This document shows, one piece after another, positions 29,451 through 42,167 of a stretch of DNA of 64,000 bases; the first letter of the stretch is position 1; every line of letters starts with the position of its first letter. Under the pieces are notes generated by a model, which saw only the letters and a list, made by a program, of their open reading frames with translations, did no database searches and had not been told where the DNA came from. Made by a program: the position numbers and the translations under genes. Where the stretch lies: assembly GCA_022819855.1 (NCBI GenBank), contig JAJEGN010000012.1, positions 136,746 through 200,745 on the forward strand, in the 5' to 3' direction. The stretch is from Gammaproteobacteria bacterium (lineage in GTDB: Bacteria > Pseudomonadota > Gammaproteobacteria > Steroidobacterales > Rariloculaceae).

Positions 29451-30836
29451 TCATTCCTTGATGCCGCCCCGCGTCAGCCCGTCCGGATCGAGCAGCCTGT
29501 CGAGCTGTTCGTCGTCAAGATCCGTTTGCTCCGCCGCGACCTCCCGGATGGGCCTGCCTTCGGCGTACGCCTGTTTCGCGATGGCAGCGCCCTTCTCATA
29601 GCCGATGATCGGGTTCAGTGCGGTTACGAGGATCGGATTGCGCTCCAATGCGTCGGTCAGCCGATCCTCGTTGACAGTAAAGCCCTCGATCGCCGTGTCG
29701 GCGAGCGCGCGAGATGCATTCGCGAGCAGTTCGATGCTCTGCAGCAGCTTATGCGCGACGAGCGGCAACATCACGTTCAACTGGAAGTTGCCTGACTGGC
29801 CCGCGGTCGTGATTGCCGCGTCGTTGCCGATCACCTGGGCGGCAACCATGGCGCAGGCCTCGGGAATGACGGGATTGACCTTGCCGGGCATGATGCTGCT
29901 GCCGGGCTGCAGTGCGGGCAACGCGATCTCGCCGAGCCCGGCCAGCGGACCGCTGTTCATCCAGCGCAGATCGTTGGCGATCTTCATGAGGCTCACCGCG
30001 GTCGTCTTGAGTTGCCCCGAGAGTTCCACGGCCGTGTCCTGGCTGCCGAGCGCCTCGAAGTAGCTGTCGGCAGGCCGAAAGGCGATCCCCGTGCGCGATG
30101 CAAGCTCCGCCGCGAACCTTACGCCGAATTCCGGATGCGCGTTGATTCCCGTGCCGACCGCCGTGCCGCCCTGTGCGACCGCGGAGAGCCTTGGCAGCAC
30201 ATTCGCGACTCGATGGTAGTCGGCGCGAATCTGGGTGGCCCAGCCGCCGAGTTCCTGGTCGAAACGCACCGGCATCGCATCCATGAGGTGCGTACGGCCG
30301 GTCTTGACGACCTCGCGCAGCGCTTCGGCTTTCGACTCGATGATGTCGCCGAGGTGCTTGAGCGCCGGCAGCAGGCGCTCCGTGAGTTCGAGCGCGGCGC
30401 CGAGGTGAATCGCCGTCGGAATCACGTCATTGCTGCTCTGCGACATGTTGACGTGATCGTTCGGATGGACGGTGCGGCCGAGTGAGCGGGAGGCGAGCCG
30501 AGCGATCACCTCGTTGGCGTTCATGTTGGAGCTCGTGCCGGAACCGGTCTGGAACACGTCTACCGGAAAGTGTTCGAGGTGCCCGCCTTCGGCCACCTCG
30601 AGCGCCGCCCCCCGGATCGCCTCGGCGACATCGTCCGGCAACAGGCCAAGTTCCCTGTTGGTCCCGGCGGCCGCCCACTTGATGAGCCCGAGAGCACGGA
30701 TGAAGGTTCGTGGCATCGCCAGGCCACTGATTTTGAAGTTGTTCACGGCCCTTTGCGTCTGAGCGCCCCACAAGGCGTCGGCGGGCACTTCCAGTTCTCC
30801 CATGCTGTCGCGCTCGACGCGATGCTTGCCGGCCAT
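29451..30836 (-). CDS. fumC: Class II fumarate hydratase
   Basis: [41 protein letters not shown] signature. Confidence 0.97.
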   Translation of the reverse strand: MAGKHRVERDSMGELEVPADALWGAQTQRAVNNFKISGLAMPRTFIRALGLIKWAAAGTNRELGLLPDDVAEAIRGAALEVAEGGHLEHFPVDVFQTGSGTSSNMNANEVIARLASRSLGRTVHPNDHVNMSQSSNDVIPTAIHLGAALELTERLLPALKHLGDIIESKAEALREVVKTGRTHLMDAMPVRFDQELGGWATQIRADYHRVANVLPRLSAVAQGGTAVGTGINAHPEFGVRFAAELASRTGIAFRPADSYFEALGSQDTAVELSGQLKTTAVSLMKIANDLRWMNSGPLAGLGEIALPALQPGSSIMPGKVNPVIPEACAMVAAQVIGNDAAITTAGQSGNFQLNVMLPLVAHKLLQSIELLANASRALADTAIEGFTVNEDRLTDALERNPILVTALNPIIGYEKGAAIAKQAYAEGRPIREVAAEQTDLDDEQLDRLLDPDGLTRGGIKE

Positions 30837-30900
30837 TCGGTGCTCCTGAGCTGATCGAGCGTGTATGATGCGCACTCCGTTATCGCTTGTATAGCAGCCC

Positions 30901-32271
30901 GTGGACCCGACGACCCTGACCGCTCTCTCCCCGCTTGACGGACGGTATGCGGCCAAGGCCGGCCCACTGCGGGATTATCTGTCCGAATACGCCCTGATCC
31001 GCTATCGAACGCTCGTCGAGGTTCGCTGGCTGCAGCACGTGGCCGCCGAAGAAAGCATTGTCGAACTTGAGCCGCTCGGCCCTGAAGTCAATGACGCCTT
31101 GAATGCACTCGTCGACGGATTCGGTCACGACGATGCAAGCCGGGTCAAGACGCTCGAGGCGACGACCAACCATGACGTCAAGGCTGTCGAATATTTCCTG
31201 CGGGAGAAGCTGGGCGACCTCTCGTCCGTCAGGCAAAACGTCCCGGGTTTCATCCACTTCGCATGCACCTCCGAAGACATCAACAACGTGGCCTACGCGC
31301 TGATGCTGCGAGACGTGCGAGAACAGGCACTCCTGCCGGCCATCGAAACGCTGATCGCCGATTTGCGAACGCTTGCCCAGGCCTGCGCCGACGTTCCGAT
31401 GCTCGCCCGGACCCACGGTCAGGCCGCATCTCCGACAACGCTCGGCAAGGAGATTGCAAACTTCGCGAGCCGCTTCAGCGAACAGAACTCACGCTTTGCA
31501 AGCGCCCCGATATTCGCGAAATTCAACGGCGCGGTCGGCAACTTCAACGCCCATCTGGCCGCGTATCCCGAGACGGACTGGCAGGCCGTGAGCGAACGTT
31601 TCCTCGCTTCTCTCGAACTTGAAACCACGCGCTACACGACGCAGATCGAACCGCACGACTGGATAGCGGAATATTGCCAGTGCCTGATGCGCCTGAACAC
31701 CATCGCAATCGATCTCTGCCGCGACCTCTGGGGCTACGTCAGTCTCGACTACTTCCGGCAGCGAGTACTGGACCACGAAACAGGCTCCTCGACGATGCCG
31801 CACAAGGTCAATCCGATCGATCTCGAGAATGCCGAAGGCAATGCAGGGCTTGCCAACGCGGTGCTCGGATTCCTCGCGGAGAAGCTGCCGGTTTCGCGCT
31901 GGCAGCGCGATCTGACGGACTCCACGACACTAAGGAACCTCGGCGTCGGTCTTGGCCACAGTCTGCTCGCCGTCGAGTCGTGCCGGCGCGGAGCAGGCAA
32001 GCTCGATATCGACCGAACGGCCATCGCCAGGGATCTCGAGTCGGCCTGGGAAGTGCTCGCCGAGGCGGTCCAGACCGTCATGCGCCGCCACGGCGTGACC
32101 GACGCCTACGAACAACTCAAGCAACTGACGCGCGGCCGGCCCATGACGCGCGAGCTGCTGCACGAGTTCATCGATGCGGTCGACCTGCCGGAGGAAAGCC
32201 GCGCGAAGCTCAAGGCGTTGACGCCCTCCGACTACACCGGACTCGCCGCGGAGCTCGCGAAACGCGTCTGA
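30901..32271 (+). CDS. purB: Adenylosuccinate lyase
   Basis: LSPLDGRYA...; [20 protein letters not shown] signature; GTG start. Confidence 0.97.
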   Translation: MDPTTLTALSPLDGRYAAKAGPLRDYLSEYALIRYRTLVEVRWLQHVAAEESIVELEPLGPEVNDALNALVDGFGHDDASRVKTLEATTNHDVKAVEYFLREKLGDLSSVRQNVPGFIHFACTSEDINNVAYALMLRDVREQALLPAIETLIADLRTLAQACADVPMLARTHGQAASPTTLGKEIANFASRFSEQNSRFASAPIFAKFNGAVGNFNAHLAAYPETDWQAVSERFLASLELETTRYTTQIEPHDWIAEYCQCLMRLNTIAIDLCRDLWGYVSLDYFRQRVLDHETGSSTMPHKVNPIDLENAEGNAGLANAVLGFLAEKLPVSRWQRDLTDSTTLRNLGVGLGHSLLAVESCRRGAGKLDIDRTAIARDLESAWEVLAEAVQTVMRRHGVTDAYEQLKQLTRGRPMTRELLHEFIDAVDLPEESRAKLKALTPSDYTGLAAELAKRV

Positions 32272-32462
32272 TTCCCGAAGCGCACTCGCAGCAACCGCCG
32301 ACGCGGTGACGCACTCGAGCACGGGGGTACGATATACGCGAAACCACCCGCCCTCCCAAGCATCAAGGGACATCGTCATTACCAAGTTCGACAGAGGGCA
32401 CCATCACTTTGGGCTGACATTGACCAGATTCGGGTGTTGAGAGCGCAGGCAGAACGGCTTAT

Positions 32463-32499
32463 GGTAGATAGCTTCGATTTGTTCTACCGTGGAAGCTAT
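32463..32499. promoter_or_regulatory. Interleaved inverted repeats at vapB start (GGTAGA/TCTACC interlocked with ATAGCTTC/GAAGCTAT)
   Basis: GGTAGA 32463-32468, ATAGCTTC 32468-32475, TCTACC 32483-32488, GAAGCTAT 32492-32499; A-B-A'-B' order overlapping the ATG. Confidence 0.6.
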
Positions 32500-32755
32500 G
32501 AGCCTCAACATCAAGAACGATGAGACCTGCAGACTCGCCAGCGATCTGGCGCAATTGACCGGCGAGACCATGACCGGCGCGATCACCGTGGCGCTGCGCG
32601 AGCGTCTGGCGCGCGAGCGCAGACGCCGCAGCAGGGAAGCCCGCGCCCGAGAATTGCGCGCCATCGCGGAGCGCTGCGCGAAACTTATGGGGCCGGGGCC
32701 ATCGGCTACCGAGCACGGCGACCTGCTCTATGACGATCAAGGGCTGCCCAGGTGA
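32498..32755 (+). CDS. VapB-type antitoxin (Rv0623-like)
   Basis: MSLNIKNDETCRLASDLAQLTGETMTGAITVALRERL; overlaps PIN-domain gene; alternative GTG start 32489. Confidence 0.88.
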   Translation: MSLNIKNDETCRLASDLAQLTGETMTGAITVALRERLARERRRRSREARARELRAIAERCAKLMGPGPSATEHGDLLYDDQGLPR

Positions 32756-33168
32756 TCGTCGACAGTTCCGCGCTTCTTGCGGTATTGAACAGGGAATCCG
32801 ATGCCGAACTCTTCCAAGATACGATTCTGACCGCATCGCCGTGCCGCATGTCGGTGGCCAACTTGCTGGAGGCATCGATCGTGGTCGAAGGTCGCGGCGG
32901 CGCCGAGGCAGGCCGAGAACTCGACGCATTTGTAAAGCACGCTGAAATCGAACCTGCACCCGTGACGACAGAGCATCTTGAGGCGGCGCGCCAAGCCTGG
33001 CGACGTTTCGGCAGGGGAAGGCATCCGGCCGCCCTGAACTTCGGCGATTGCTTTGCGTACGCACTCGCACGCGTCACCGGCGAACCGTTGTTGTACAAGG
33101 GCGGTGACTTCGCGCGCACCGATATCCCGGCGGCCCTGCCGTACTCACCCGACACTTCGACCACATGA
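32752..33168 (+). CDS. VapC-type PIN-domain toxin
   Basis: MIVDSSALLAVL, E residue in LEASIV, NFGDCFAYALA, LYKGGDFARTDI PIN motifs; GTGA overlap with antitoxin. Confidence 0.93.
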   Translation: MIVDSSALLAVLNRESDAELFQDTILTASPCRMSVANLLEASIVVEGRGGAEAGRELDAFVKHAEIEPAPVTTEHLEAARQAWRRFGRGRHPAALNFGDCFAYALARVTGEPLLYKGGDFARTDIPAALPYSPDTSTT

Positions 33169-33548
33169 CGATTGGCCGCCCCTTCCAGGGCAGCCTGTTC
33201 GCTGACGCTGCCGCGAAGCAGCGTGCCAACGAGGTCGCTGAGGGTTCGGCCCGCTACGAGCACGGCGAGACTGTCGTGGAATCGAAACGGTGGCTGCGAC
33301 CGCTCGACCGCCGCTCCGGCCGACGGGGCGAGGAGTCCGCACCGTCGACTCAGATGCTGCGTTATCTACGGCGCATAGACGACCTGACCACGGGCAAACT
33401 CCGCTGGGGCATTCTCACCAACGGTGCGCACTGGCGCCTGTACTATGCGGGCGCGCGATCTGGCCTTGCCGAGTACGCTTGTCGCTCGTGCCACAGGTTG
33501 ACCGCACGCCGCAACTGGCAGGATTTTCCTATAATTTCAGGGACATGA
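33165..33548 (+). pseudogene. N-terminal remnant of a large restriction-modification-type (Type IIG/Eco57I-like) protein
   Basis: VVESKRWLRPLDRRSGRRGEESAPSTQMLRYLRRIDDLTTGKLRWGILTNGAHWRLYYAGARS matches the N-terminal nuclease-like block of large RM proteins; terminates after about 125 aa at the mnmA start. Confidence 0.65.
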
Positions 33549-34714
33549 GCAGCAAGCCTTCAGTCGTTGTCGCGCTATCCGGCGGGGTCGACTCGGCCGT
33601 TGCGGCGTTACTGCTGCGCGACCGGGGCCACGAAGTGCAGTGCGTGCACATGACGAACTGGGAGGATGACGGCTACTGCAACGCGGCCCAGGACTTCCAG
33701 GACGCACGGCGGGTCTGCCGCGAGCTCGGTGTTCCGCTGCACCGCGTCAATTTCACGCGCGAATACGCCGAGCGAGTATTCGCACAGTTTCTCAAGGATC
33801 TCGAATGCGGGCTGACACCGAATCCCGATGTGCTGTGCAACCGCGAAATCAAGTTTGGCGTGCTTCGCAACTGGGCGCGGCGCCTCGGAGGCGAACTGCT
33901 CGCGACGGGCCACTATGCGCGCCTCGCCCGCAACGGCAGCGAGACGCAGCTCTTGAAGGCCCGCGACGCCAACAAGGACCAGACCTACTTCCTGCATGCC
34001 GTGGATGGCGCCGACTTTGGCGATGTCGTGTTTCCGCTCGGCGACCTTGTCAAGAACGAGGTTCGCGAGCTCGCACGGAAAGCGCGACTGCCCGTTGCGG
34101 ACAAGAAAGACAGCACAGGGATCTGCTTCGTCGGCGAGCGCCCTTTCAGCGCGTTCCTGAAGCGCTACCTGCCCGTGTCGCCGGGTCCCATAAGGACGCC
34201 GGACGGTGAGCAGCTCGGCGAACACGACGGTCTTGCGTTCTATACGCTGGGTCAGCGGCACGGCCTCGGAATCGGCGGCGTCAGGGGCCATGACGAAAAG
34301 CCCTGGTACGTGGCCGAGAAGCGGCGGGATTCCAATGAACTCATCGTGGTCCAGTACCACGATCACGCACGGCTGGCGCACGACTACGTCCACGCCGAGA
34401 GCGTGCACTGGGTCAATTCGGCGCCAGCGGCCCTGCAGTCCGGAGGCAAGCTGCGCTGCGCGGCGAAAACCCGCTATCGGCAAGCCGACCGGGCCTGCAC
34501 GGTATCGGACGCTGGCAACGGCCGGGTCGACGTCGAATTCGACGAGCCCGGACGCGCGATCACTCCGGGACAGTACATCGTGTTCTACGCCGGGGAACGG
34601 TGTTTGGGCGGCGCGACGATCACCGCCGCCGAGCGACTTCCCCGGCAGCGCCGCGACGCGATGGCGCTCGCGCGCGGCGCGAGCGACTCTCGGGCCGGGC
34701 GGCTCGCCACGTAA
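33545..34714 (+). CDS. mnmA: tRNA 2-thiouridine(34) synthase
   Basis: VVVALSGGVDSAVAALLL, GLTPNPDVLCNREIKFG, GHYARLARN, NKDQTYFLHA, DSTGICFVGER. Confidence 0.97.
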   Translation: MSSKPSVVVALSGGVDSAVAALLLRDRGHEVQCVHMTNWEDDGYCNAAQDFQDARRVCRELGVPLHRVNFTREYAERVFAQFLKDLECGLTPNPDVLCNREIKFGVLRNWARRLGGELLATGHYARLARNGSETQLLKARDANKDQTYFLHAVDGADFGDVVFPLGDLVKNEVRELARKARLPVADKKDSTGICFVGERPFSAFLKRYLPVSPGPIRTPDGEQLGEHDGLAFYTLGQRHGLGIGGVRGHDEKPWYVAEKRRDSNELIVVQYHDHARLAHDYVHAESVHWVNSAPAALQSGGKLRCAAKTRYRQADRACTVSDAGNGRVDVEFDEPGRAITPGQYIVFYAGERCLGGATITAAERLPRQRRDAMALARGASDSRAGRLAT

Positions 34715-34844
34715 CCCCGGGAGTGGGCGCCGCGATCGGCTGCGGCGCGGAGCTTCCGCCGCCGATGGCTTGCCCGCGGCCGATCGGGAAATCGGCGCCT
34801 TGCTATAATCGCGCCCCTTCCAGCGCGACCCCCGAGGCCCCTTC

Positions 34845-37499
<2,655 letters not shown>

Positions 37500-37571
37500 G
37501 TCACGCGAGGCGCCTGATCGATTCGCCATATCTCAGCGAGGATCGGGGTGCGGGTGCGGTAGCAGTAGGTC

Positions 37572-37681
37572 GGGGAGCCGCACTATCGGTCGCTTGAGAC
37601 ACGCGGTGAATACATCCCTGTACGCTCCGCGCGCGCATCCCTGCGCGCGAGGGTCTCAAGCGACCGATAGTGCGACTCCCC
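37572..37681. repeat. Compound hairpin element between convergent acnA and ald
   Basis: 29-nt arms 37572-37600 / 37653-37681 complementary with one mismatch; 52-nt apical region holds TACA-TCCC-TGTA (37611-37622) and GCGCGCA-TCCC-TGCGCGC (37631-37648). Confidence 0.9.
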
Positions 37682-37713
37682 TTGGGTTTGCGGCTGGCTG
37701 ACAGAACCCCTAC

Positions 37714-38817
37714 TTAGAGGTCCTCAAGTTCGCGAAAGCGCTCCATGAGGCCCAACGCCTCGGCGACGGGCCGGTAAGTCACTGCTCCTGAGCAGGTATT
37801 CACGCCCTTCGCGAACAACGGATCGTCCAGGACGGCGGCGGCGCCGCCGTCGGCGAGGCGTTCGATGTACGGCAGCGTCGTGGCGGTCAGGGACAGCGTC
37901 GAGGTACGCGGATAGGCGCCAGGCATGTTCGTCACGCAATAGTGCGTCACGCCATGTTTCGTGAACACCGGATCGGCGTGCGATGTCGGCCGCGATGTCT
38001 CCACGCAGCCGCCCTGATCGATGCTGACGTCGACGATCACGGAGCCTTCGGGCATTTGTTCGACCATCGCCTCGGAGACAACGTGCTGCGCCCGGGCGCC
38101 CTTGACGAGGGTTGCGCCGATCAGCATGTCGGCGCGCACGAGGCGCTCCTCCAGTTGACCCTTGTCCGAGACGACATATTCGATACCGGCGGCGATCCGT
38201 TCGACTTCCGCCGCGCGTTCCGCCCGCTGACCGAATACCGCGACGCGGGCACCCATCGCACCGGCCACCCTCGCCGCATGGCGGCCCACGATGCCGTCAC
38301 CGACAATGACGACTTCGCCGTGACCATGACCGAGAATCTCGGCCGGCAGCGTGCCGCGGCCGCCGTTGAACCGCGCCAGGTACCAGGCGCCGACGAGCGG
38401 CGCCATGCTGCCCGCCACGGCGCTCATCGGCGCGAGCAGCGGCAAGCGTCCCTGTTCGTCTTCAACCGTCTCGTAAGCCACGGCCATCGTTCGGCCTGCG
38501 AGCAGCGCAGCGGTGAGTCCGGGATCGACGCCCGCCAGGTGAAAATAGGTAAAGACGATCTGGCCGCCGAGATACCGGTACTCGGCCGGCTCAGGCTCCT
38601 TGACCTTGATCACCAGATCCTTGTCCCAAGCGGCGGCTGCGTCCGCGATCGTAGCGCCCGCGGCCACATAATCCGCATCCGAAAAGCCCGAACCCGAGCC
38701 CGCGTCAAGTTCGACAGTCACCTCATGACCCGCTTCGACGAGCGTCCGCACGCCGTCGGGCGTCATCGCAACGCGATTCTCGTTGTCCTTGATCTCCCTG
38801 GGTACGCCTACTCTCAT
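37714..38817 (-). CDS. ald: Alanine dehydrogenase
   Basis: MRVGVPREIKDNENRVAMTPDGV; GHGEVVIVGDGIVGRHAARVAGAMGARVAVFG; VDVSIDQGGCVETSRPTSHADP. Confidence 0.96.
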   Translation of the reverse strand: MRVGVPREIKDNENRVAMTPDGVRTLVEAGHEVTVELDAGSGSGFSDADYVAAGATIADAAAAWDKDLVIKVKEPEPAEYRYLGGQIVFTYFHLAGVDPGLTAALLAGRTMAVAYETVEDEQGRLPLLAPMSAVAGSMAPLVGAWYLARFNGGRGTLPAEILGHGHGEVVIVGDGIVGRHAARVAGAMGARVAVFGQRAERAAEVERIAAGIEYVVSDKGQLEERLVRADMLIGATLVKGARAQHVVSEAMVEQMPEGSVIVDVSIDQGGCVETSRPTSHADPVFTKHGVTHYCVTNMPGAYPRTSTLSLTATTLPYIERLADGGAAAVLDDPLFAKGVNTCSGAVTYRPVAEALGLMERFRELEDL

Positions 38818-38941
38818 CGCAGTCTCCATCACGTCGCTACGCGTCATCCCTGAACGCAATGCCCTCAATCTACATAAAACCCGAACCCTGCGGGTATCAT
38901 CCGCGTTCCGAATCGGACGCATTCGTTTACGAAGGCGACAC

Positions 38942-39274
38942 ATGGCCCTTCACCCCGCCGACCAGGCCCATCTGAAGCTCGTCGAGCAGTGTGACGGCAT
39001 CGGCGAATTGCAATGGCGGGGCCACGTATTCCCGCAGATTCGCTATCGCATCCGCCGCTTCCAGGGCATGGCGCCGAGCGGGCTCCCGGTTCCCGGCCTG
39101 CACCGCATCGAAGGCTCGGTCGACATCGCCGCGGTTCCGGAAGCCGCCCGGCTGACCGGGCGCGAACTCAAGCTCAGGCTCGAGGACGGGCGGAGCCTCA
39201 CCGTTTCGATTGCGTCGGGCGATGGACGAATCCTGACCGAGGGTCATGGTCCGGGCCGTTGCGGGTGTTGCTGA
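38942..39274 (+). CDS. Hypothetical protein, 111 aa with Cys-rich C-terminus (GRCGCC)
   Basis: Complete ORF directly upstream of and overlapping tatD frame; no family recognised. Confidence 0.6.
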   Translation: MALHPADQAHLKLVEQCDGIGELQWRGHVFPQIRYRIRRFQGMAPSGLPVPGLHRIEGSVDIAAVPEAARLTGRELKLRLEDGRSLTVSIASGDGRILTEGHGPGRCGCC

Positions 39275-39314
39275 AGTCGTGCCCGGCCTCGTCGACGTGA
39301 CCCCCGCCACTGCC

Positions 39315-40157
39315 ATGAAGAGCCAGTCCCTCGCTGGTGGCGCCGTTGCGCCCGACCTCATCGACATCGGCGTCAATCTGACTCATGACAGCTTCGACCA
39401 CGACCGTGGCGCCGTCATGCAACGCGCCGCAGCCGCCGGCGTCACCCGGATGATCGTGACCGGAACGTCCGTGACGACCAGCGTTCAGGCGTTGTCGCTG
39501 CCGGAACCGGAACCGGGCCGGCTCTACGCGACGGCCGGCATCCACCCGCATCACGCGAACGAGTTCGACGAACACAGCATCGATGCGCTGCGCGCGTTGC
39601 TGGACGACCCGCGCGGCGTCGCGGTCGGCGAGTGCGGGCTCGACTTCTTTCGCGACTTCTCGCCGCGCGACATGCAGGAACGTGCGTTCGCGGCGCAACT
39701 GGAGCTCGCAGCCGTGACCGGCCTGCCCGTCTTCCTGCACCAGCGGGACGCCCATGCCATATTCATCGCGATGCTGCGGCAGGTCCGCGACCGGCTCAGC
39801 GGTGGAGTCGCCCATTGTTTTACGGGCGGTCCCGAGGAGCTTCGCGACTGTCTCGACATGGACCTGTATATCGGCGTGACGGGCTGGGTGTGCGACGAAC
39901 GCCGCGGCGGCCCGTTGCGCGCCGCCTTGCCCGATATCCCGCTGGATCGGCTCCTGCTCGAGACCGATGCGCCCTACCTGCTGCCTCGCGATCTCAAGCC
40001 CCGTCCGAAAACGCGGCGCAATGAACCCTGCCATCTCGCGCATGTGCTTGCCCGTGTCGCAGCCGAAATGGGCCAGCCTCCCGAGACCGTCGCCGAAGCG
40101 GCGACATCGAATACGGAAAGGCTGTTCGGTCTGCCACCGCTCGGCAGCCTTGCCTGA
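39315..40157 (+). CDS. tatD: TatD-family deoxyribonuclease
   Basis: LIDIGVNLTHDSFDHDR, ATAGIHPHHA, GECGLDFFRDFSPRDMQERAF, ETDAPYLLPR. Confidence 0.94.
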   Translation: MKSQSLAGGAVAPDLIDIGVNLTHDSFDHDRGAVMQRAAAAGVTRMIVTGTSVTTSVQALSLPEPEPGRLYATAGIHPHHANEFDEHSIDALRALLDDPRGVAVGECGLDFFRDFSPRDMQERAFAAQLELAAVTGLPVFLHQRDAHAIFIAMLRQVRDRLSGGVAHCFTGGPEELRDCLDMDLYIGVTGWVCDERRGGPLRAALPDIPLDRLLLETDAPYLLPRDLKPRPKTRRNEPCHLAHVLARVAAEMGQPPETVAEAATSNTERLFGLPPLGSLA

Positions 40158-40199
40158 GTCTCTCGAGCCACCGGATTCGGGCGTCGGTTCAGACCTGCC

Positions 40200-40778
40200 T
40201 CAGAGCCGCCTCCCGGATGGCTTTTCGGCTGGTGCGGCGGCTGCACGCGCGCATTCCCAATGCGGCCAGTAGGCTTCGGTCAAACGCTCCGTATCGCGCG
40301 GCTCAAGCTTCCCGTAGCGCTCGAGAAGTTCATCGGGCAACAGGACCTCGGCAGGACGATCCTTGCCGAATTCGGCCGCGGCGAACAACACGTGTCCAGC
40401 GACCGGCACGCCAGGCACCAGTTGCCTGACGGCCGCTACGCGATCGCGCAAGGCCGGCAGGGGATTGCGGAAACTGAAACGCCTCTGTCTGCCCCTCACG
40501 GTCCACTCGTCGATCCGCTCGCCCGCGAACACGATGCCGGCGAACTCCTTGACTTCCATGACGACGATGCCCCTGACAGTCAGCAACAGGTACTCGACAT
40601 GGATCTGGCCATCCAGATCGTCCGGGACCACCACATCATGCACTTGATCGATGGCCACGCTATCGAGCAGTTCCACGAGCTTGAGTGGGCGTTTCCGACG
40701 CAGGAACACGATAACGGCAGCCAGCGCCACGATTGCGACGAGACCTGCTGCCAAACCGATCCAGATTGAATAAATCAC
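40200..40778 (-). CDS. Membrane-anchored NERD-domain protein
   Basis: N-terminal TM, then DQVHDVVVPDDLDGQIHVEYLLLTVRGIVVMEVKEFAGIVFAGERIDEWTV NERD pattern. Confidence 0.82.
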   Translation of the reverse strand: MIYSIWIGLAAGLVAIVALAAVIVFLRRKRPLKLVELLDSVAIDQVHDVVVPDDLDGQIHVEYLLLTVRGIVVMEVKEFAGIVFAGERIDEWTVRGRQRRFSFRNPLPALRDRVAAVRQLVPGVPVAGHVLFAAAEFGKDRPAEVLLPDELLERYGKLEPRDTERLTEAYWPHWECARAAAAPAEKPSGRRL

Positions 40779-40832
40779 ATTAGTTTTATGTGGTTAATTA
40801 TTGATAATTATTTACTTTTCAACATCAAACCA

Positions 40833-42155
40833 TCATTCAAACTCGGCATTCCACCGATCGAGTTCCACGGCCAGGGCATCGACCTCAGCTCGCACCGTAA
40901 CGTGCTCGGCGGACAGTGCAAGCAACGCCTGCAGCGAATCGGGGACCGGCACGGCGTGACCCGTTAGCGATTCCGTGATCGACTCGAACTTGGCGGGATG
41001 TGCGGTGGCGCAAACGATCCAGGGCCGTCCCGCGCGCTGGGCTTGCGCAAGCTGATCGTAGACCCGGAACCCCGTCGCCGTATGAGGGCACCAGACCCGG
41101 CCGAAGCGCTCGTCGTCCTGTCTGATCTGGGCACGTATCGCGTCGTCGTCAACGGGATAGGCCTGCACGGTGGCCCGCAACTCTCCGAAGTCAGGCAGCA
41201 TGTCGAACAGGCGTTCCATATTGCTCGGATCGCCGACGTCCATGGCCGAGGCCAGCGTTCGTACACTCGGGCGCGGCCGCCATTTCCCGGTCGCAAGATA
41301 TTCCGGGATCGTGAGGTTGCTGTTGATGGCGAACACGATCTCGCGGATCGGCATGCCCATCGCACGGGCCCAGACGCAGGCCAGGCCGTTGCCGAGATTG
41401 CCCGTCGGCACGATGTACCCGGCCGCCATGCCCGCTTCGCGCCAGTGCCACAGGCTGCTCGCCGCGTGGTAGGCGACCTGCGGCAGCAGGCGGCCCAGAT
41501 TGATGCTGTTGGCGGAACTGAACCGGTGCCGGCGGCTCAGGACGGGATCCCTAAACGCTGCCTTGGCGAGCGCCTGGCAGTCGTCGAAACTGCCCTCGAC
41601 CTCGAACGAGCGGACATTACCGCCCCAGCACGTCAGTTGATGCTGCTGACGCGCCGACACCTGACCTTTGGGAAACAGCACACCGACACGCAGCCGCGAG
41701 CGGCCGTGGAAGGCCGCGGCCACCGCCCCGCCGGTATCGCCGGATGTGGCCACGAGTATGGTGACTGGCCGCCCGTCATCGTCCAACAACGGCAGCGAAC
41801 GTTCCATGACTGCCGCGAGAAAACGCGCGCCGACATCCTTGAAGGCGGCTGTCGGTCCGTGAAAGAGTTCGAGCACGGCAAGTGGATCCGGACGGGCCTG
41901 AAGACGCGTCAGCGGTACGGCGAAGTCGAGCGCATCGTCGCATATGTCGCGAAGCTCCGGTTCCAGCGGCGAACCCGAGAAAAACGGCAGCAGAAGCTCG
42001 GCGGCGATCTCCGGCAACGTGTCGCCGCGGATCGACTCGGGGTCGAAATGCGGTATCTCGACCGGCACGAAGAGACCGCCGTCTGCGGCGAGTCCCTGCA
42101 TGACAGCCGTGATCAGATCCGTTTCGCGGCGACTTCGTGTGCTGCGGTAATCCAT
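40833..42155 (-). CDS. thrC: Threonine synthase
   Basis: LFHGPTAAFKDVGARFLA PLP-lysine region, VATSGDTGGAVAAAF, VPTGNLGNGLA. Confidence 0.96.
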   Translation of the reverse strand: MDYRSTRSRRETDLITAVMQGLAADGGLFVPVEIPHFDPESIRGDTLPEIAAELLLPFFSGSPLEPELRDICDDALDFAVPLTRLQARPDPLAVLELFHGPTAAFKDVGARFLAAVMERSLPLLDDDGRPVTILVATSGDTGGAVAAAFHGRSRLRVGVLFPKGQVSARQQHQLTCWGGNVRSFEVEGSFDDCQALAKAAFRDPVLSRRHRFSSANSINLGRLLPQVAYHAASSLWHWREAGMAAGYIVPTGNLGNGLACVWARAMGMPIREIVFAINSNLTIPEYLATGKWRPRPSVRTLASAMDVGDPSNMERLFDMLPDFGELRATVQAYPVDDDAIRAQIRQDDERFGRVWCPHTATGFRVYDQLAQAQRAGRPWIVCATAHPAKFESITESLTGHAVPVPDSLQALLALSAEHVTVRAEVDALAVELDRWNAEFE

Positions 42156-42167
42156 TGCACGGGAGCC

